NCBI GenBank assembly: GCA_027924645.1
Contig: BSBN01001150.1
Coordinates: 3,162,001 to 3,226,000, forward strand
Length of the DNA stretch: 64,000 nucleotides
Reading direction: 5' to 3'
Origin: Cunninghamia lanceolata
Taxonomy: Eukaryota; Streptophyta; Pinopsida; Cupressales; Cupressaceae
Both the position numbers and the translations under genes were made by a program. Below, piece after piece: positions 60,472-64,000 of this stretch. Below the pieces are notes generated by a model, which ran no database searches, had not been told where the DNA came from, and saw only the letters and a list, made by a program, of their open reading frames with translations. Within the stretch, counting starts at the first letter, position 1. Every line of letters begins with the position of its first letter.

Positions 60472-62559
60472 CCTTTCTCTCTATTGTGTTTTTTAGCAAA
60501 ATATAAGAAATACATTAATAATGTTAGATGATAGATTGTTATCAATATGCACTTATAGAGGAGAAAAGTGTAATAATCACTCTGGCTACTATATAAGTGT
60601 GTGCCATTAATGCCAAAGCCAACATTCCTCTCCAAATCTCTAAATCTCCTCTTCCTAATGATTGTTGGTAAGGGAATGGTGCTTATTTCTCTGTTGATTG
60701 GTAGAGCTTTTGGCCAATATCATGGATGATAATCAACTTGGAGAGGTCATGCAGAGTTTCTTCCCATGGCTAAATTTTGGTGCAAGAGGTGAACTGAAGG
60801 ATCCATAGCAAGTAGAAAACCTCTCTAACCTAACACTGCCCATCCCTTCATCTCCACAAATGAGGTTGAATATATATATTTGATGTTGGCGTTGAAATAT
60901 GTCTTCCAATCCAACGTTGGGTACTGAATGGTGCTCAATCCATGGGCCTTTAACTCTGCACCAAACTTCTATTGTATCATTTTAATTTTCTGATGGTAGA
61001 TGTCCATGCTATGTTCTCCAGCTTCATGCCTATCATGTCATACCTCCTTTAATGCTTTGGTCTCCTTTGTGGTAATTTCTTGTCTAGCACATTGAACTCT
61101 CCTTCCATCAATATTTCCTTTATGCTTTGATAGATGTTCATGCCTTTAACATTAAATGCTATCTTTTCATCCCTTAATGAGGATGTGACAAAAAGTTCAT
61201 ACTTTTCACTTTCCCTATTTTTTTTGGAAACAAGGTGCTTGACTTAGGCTCCTAAAGGTGTTCTTTAGTACCACTTTGACCATAATTTAGTTGTCATAGT
61301 AGAGGTGAAATATTTAGAGGCAAGTGACCAAGAGATAAAATTGTATTGTACCAAACAAGATCGCGTGAGCCCTAGATAGAGTTGTAGGTGCAATCATGTC
61401 CAATTGTAGTTTAGAATCTATAAACTTGTTTGCTTTAGAAGTGCCTCTTTCAGTTTATTCTATCATCATCAAAGACCTAAGTGCTTCTTAACCTCATTTA
61501 ATTTACTATTTACTTGTCATGTTACTTATAAAGTTTAATTATATTTATCTAGGGACTAAGGTCTGATTAGAGTGTTTAATTAGGTTTTCCCTACTAGACT
61601 TAATAAAAATTTTGTAGGGAGGGCTTTACTTCTTTATATTTTAGTAAAACTATCTTGTTGAACTACTTTGACTCTTTCAACTATGATTGTCATTTTTTTA
61701 TTTTTTGGATTTGATATCTATGGTTTTTAATGTTTTACATTATAATTTGTCCTTATTGTTTCATTGACTTGTTATCTCTTTAATCTTTTTACTTGTATGC
61801 TAAAATATTAATTGGTTTCTAACCTTCCACTTAAGAGCCCTAGGTTGAACCCAACAATGGCCATGAACTAAACTAATGCAACCGCTATTGAAATTTTGAA
61901 CACTACAGTTTATCTTAATGAAGAAGATTCCTTTGATCATGGTTCTCATCTTGTAACCATGGATAAGAAGAAAATAAAAAATACTAATCAAATTTAAAGA
62001 CTATTTGATCATTTTGATAATAATGCCAATCCTTTGAATCTAGTTGAGGCCCTCCATGGTGAAATCTTATGGAATGGAGGCTCTTAGAGGTATTGGTTAA
62101 AAGATAAGTTCATCAAGCTTACTTAATGATACACCCATCCCCCCACAATCTCAAGCTTCTCTTCTATCGTTCACTCTCAAAATCCATCTCCCACATTTTT
62201 TATTCCTCATGCTACCTCTCCTATGTTCACCTTTGATCTCTCCTACATTGCTCCTTTTAATCCCCTTATAGTTGTTAATTCTCATATCCAACTTAACCCC
62301 ATTGTTCTCTCTCGCATCATATACCATTATTCCACCTTCCTCAACTATCTGCCAACCAATCATCACTCATGTTCCCTCTTTAGCTTCCATTTCCAAAAGC
62401 TCATCCCTCTACCATTCATACTATTATTAAGAGACTTAATGAAATGCAAAGTTGGGTAAGTACCTTATCTCTAAGAACTAAAAAGGACATACTAGTGAGA
62501 TAAAACACAATTCTATTATTATCATATCTAAGCAAATCCTTTCCCTATGGGTTTTGTAG
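60472..62559. other. Largely unannotated; LTR-like start at 60571
   Basis: TGTAATAATCACTCTGGCTA at 60571 resembles the left end of the 5.9-kb insertion (52520). No partner end was located. Small frames at 61800-62459 show no family. Confidence 0.35.
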
Positions 62560-63640
62560 CCCCAAGATTTAAAATGTATGATAGTAAAGGGGGCCCAATG
62601 GTTCAATTGCACTCTTTCATGCCACTTGGTTAGACTACATGTATGATGGTAGGCCACTTGCAAAATGTTTTCCATACATGTTGAAGGATTATGCACTTTT
62701 GTGGCTTCATTCATTGCCTCATGGTTCAATCCACTCATATGCAAAGCTTGCTAATGCATTTGTGCAAAATGTTAATGTCAATATTGGCCTTCAAGTTACT
62801 ATCTCATATTTGGTTGAATGTAGACAAGAACCAAGTGAAATAATTCAAGGCTATGTTATTTATGGATTTGTATGCAAATGTAAGAAATATTGAGCAAACA
62901 TTGTTAGAAACAAATGACTCAAATATACCTTGTTTCACATCCTCCCCCAAACTCATTTGATCCTTCTAGATTCCTACTAAAATATCATTTAAGAGAGGTA
63001 GTGATATTCCACACAAGCATGGCATTGGGCTTTCTACAAACATTTTTTCTATATCTTCCATGTCTTCTAATGTCATCTCTATTAAGTCTAAAATGCCAAA
63101 AAAGTTCACAAAGCTTCATGATCCCCTCCATGTGGTATTGCAACATTAGTTAGGGTTAAATTGACAACCTTACCTCCTATTTACCTCTTCTTCAAGAAAA
63201 TCTACATCATATAATTCTAGATATAAAAAGAACAATAATTTATTTTCACAAAAGTCTCAAAACAAAACCACTATCAACCAAACTGATACTACCTCTTCTT
63301 CGATGATGGCAATATCTATGTAATCGTAGTATAATCATTGGTTCACAAAGCTATGTAACCCTTTACATTCTATCCTTTAGCAACTCCTCTCAAATGATCT
63401 TGTTCAGTTACCCTATATTCGCCCTCTTAATAAAAATCTTCCCCTTCCCAAAACCTACGATGCTAGGTCCTATCAATAGCACCACATGCTTGGGCATGTA
63501 ATAAAAAGTGCATGCATCTTAGGCACCTTATTTATGACCTCATTGACACTAATGTCATAAAGTGGCAAAGGGAATATATCTATCGCACCACCAAACCAAA
63601 ATTTACAAATCTATACAAACCATTTTCCTTGGCATATAAA
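62560..63640 (+). pseudogene. gag: Degenerate gag of a Tat/Athila-like Ty3 element
   Basis: Broken over three frames. 'PRFKMYDSKGGP' (about 62565-62600) is the start of the capsid core. The open part at 62639-62893 reads 'LAKCFPYMLKDYALLWLHSLPHGSIHSYAKLANAF', the hallmark W...LP.GSI..f..L...F pattern of the retrotransposon gag domain. Downstream (63450-63570) 'YHHMLGH-like' and 'KCMHLRHLIYDLIDTNVI' match the conserved segment between capsid and protease of non-chromovirus Ty3 lineages. It differs clearly from the chromovirus gag at 7.7 kb. The element probably continues beyond the window. Confidence 0.72.
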
Positions 63641-64000
63641 TTCTAATTTCATAGACCCCATCCTTGTAAGTGCCTAAAAATGAATAGGTCGACATGGAAA
63701 TTCAAGGATGATTTGGTGATCCAACTCTTGAACCATGAAGGGATGAATTATATTGTCTCAACAATATTCATGCTTGATGACATTTCCCTTTAACCTATTT
63801 AGCTCCTTCCCCATCTTGTTCAACCCCTAGATTGGGTTCCAAACTTTTGTTTATTCCAAATATCCTTTTGTAGACATTCAACTAGAGGATCACTCGACGA
63901 CCAGCCCTAGCAAAAGGGGTGACCCTATACTTGAAAGGGGCAACCTTATCATCTTTTGGAACATGTGATTTCTTTTAGTTCCAACTAGTTTGGCACCATT
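63641..64000. other. Window end, likely further decayed retroelement
   Basis: No clear domain. Position suggests the gag-protease spacer or protease of the Tat/Athila-like element. Confidence 0.3.

Noticed and set aside
1..64000. A new functional multi-gene system
   Set aside because: Every recognisable gene is broken or part of a transposon. The structures of interest are repeat and duplication architecture, not a working gene set.

Overview
The window is plant nuclear DNA: AT-rich, gene-poor and dominated by decayed, nested transposable elements. Plant origin is shown by a Ty3/gypsy chromovirus with an initiator-Met tRNA primer site, and by fragments of NLR leucine-rich-repeat, TIR and pentatricopeptide-repeat genes. 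A very large, old-repeat-rich genome, such as a gymnosperm, would fit, but the species cannot be named from sequence alone. I found no intact protein-coding gene and no rRNA, tRNA, CRISPR or prokaryotic operon features.

Layout. Bases 1-3276 are non-coding with one ~105-bp minisatellite. Bases 3277-5815 are a diverged copy of sequence that recurs near 30 kb and 48 kb, and carry a tRNA-derived SINE. Bases 6163-20072 are a complete but dead Ty3 chromovirus: 5' LTR, PBS, gag, protease, RT-RNase H, integrase, chromodomain, PPT and 3' LTR, flanked by the direct repeat CAAAA. It contains a 1.0-kb TIR element between protease and RT, and a 4.9-kb LTR-like insertion between RNase H and integrase. Then come an NLR-type LRR fragment, a 2.2-kb degenerate TTAGGG array with a ~0.6-kb higher-order period, a hairpin, a GCGCTA-rich minisatellite, a row of TTAATTAA palindromes and two broken unknown reading frames.

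The main structural event is a 17.5-kb direct tandem duplication. Bases 13233-30742 are repeated at 30739-48230, joined at a 4-bp GGTA microhomology. The break lies inside the 4.9-kb insertion, so the second copy carries only the 3' part of that insertion, the integrase-to-LTR half of the Ty3 element and everything downstream. By eye the copies are about 98-99% identical. Their differences include C-to-T changes that turn CAG codons into TAG stops, an (AT)37 expansion and small indels. The inferred order is Ty3 insertion, then nested insertions, then duplication.

Bases 48231-49090 complete the duplicated tail. Bases 49091-52160 are non-coding with microsatellites and twin palindromes. Bases 52161-60471 hold two tandem copies of a ~0.65-kb A+B unit, each split by a different insertion. 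The first is a 5.9-kb TGTAAT...GTGACA segment that includes PPR and TIR gene fragments. The second is a 1.17-kb probable processed pseudogene with a 9-bp direct repeat. The window ends in a degenerate gag of a non-chromovirus Ty3 (Tat/Athila-like) element. Genes do not cooperate here: the region records insertion, methylation-type decay and segmental duplication.
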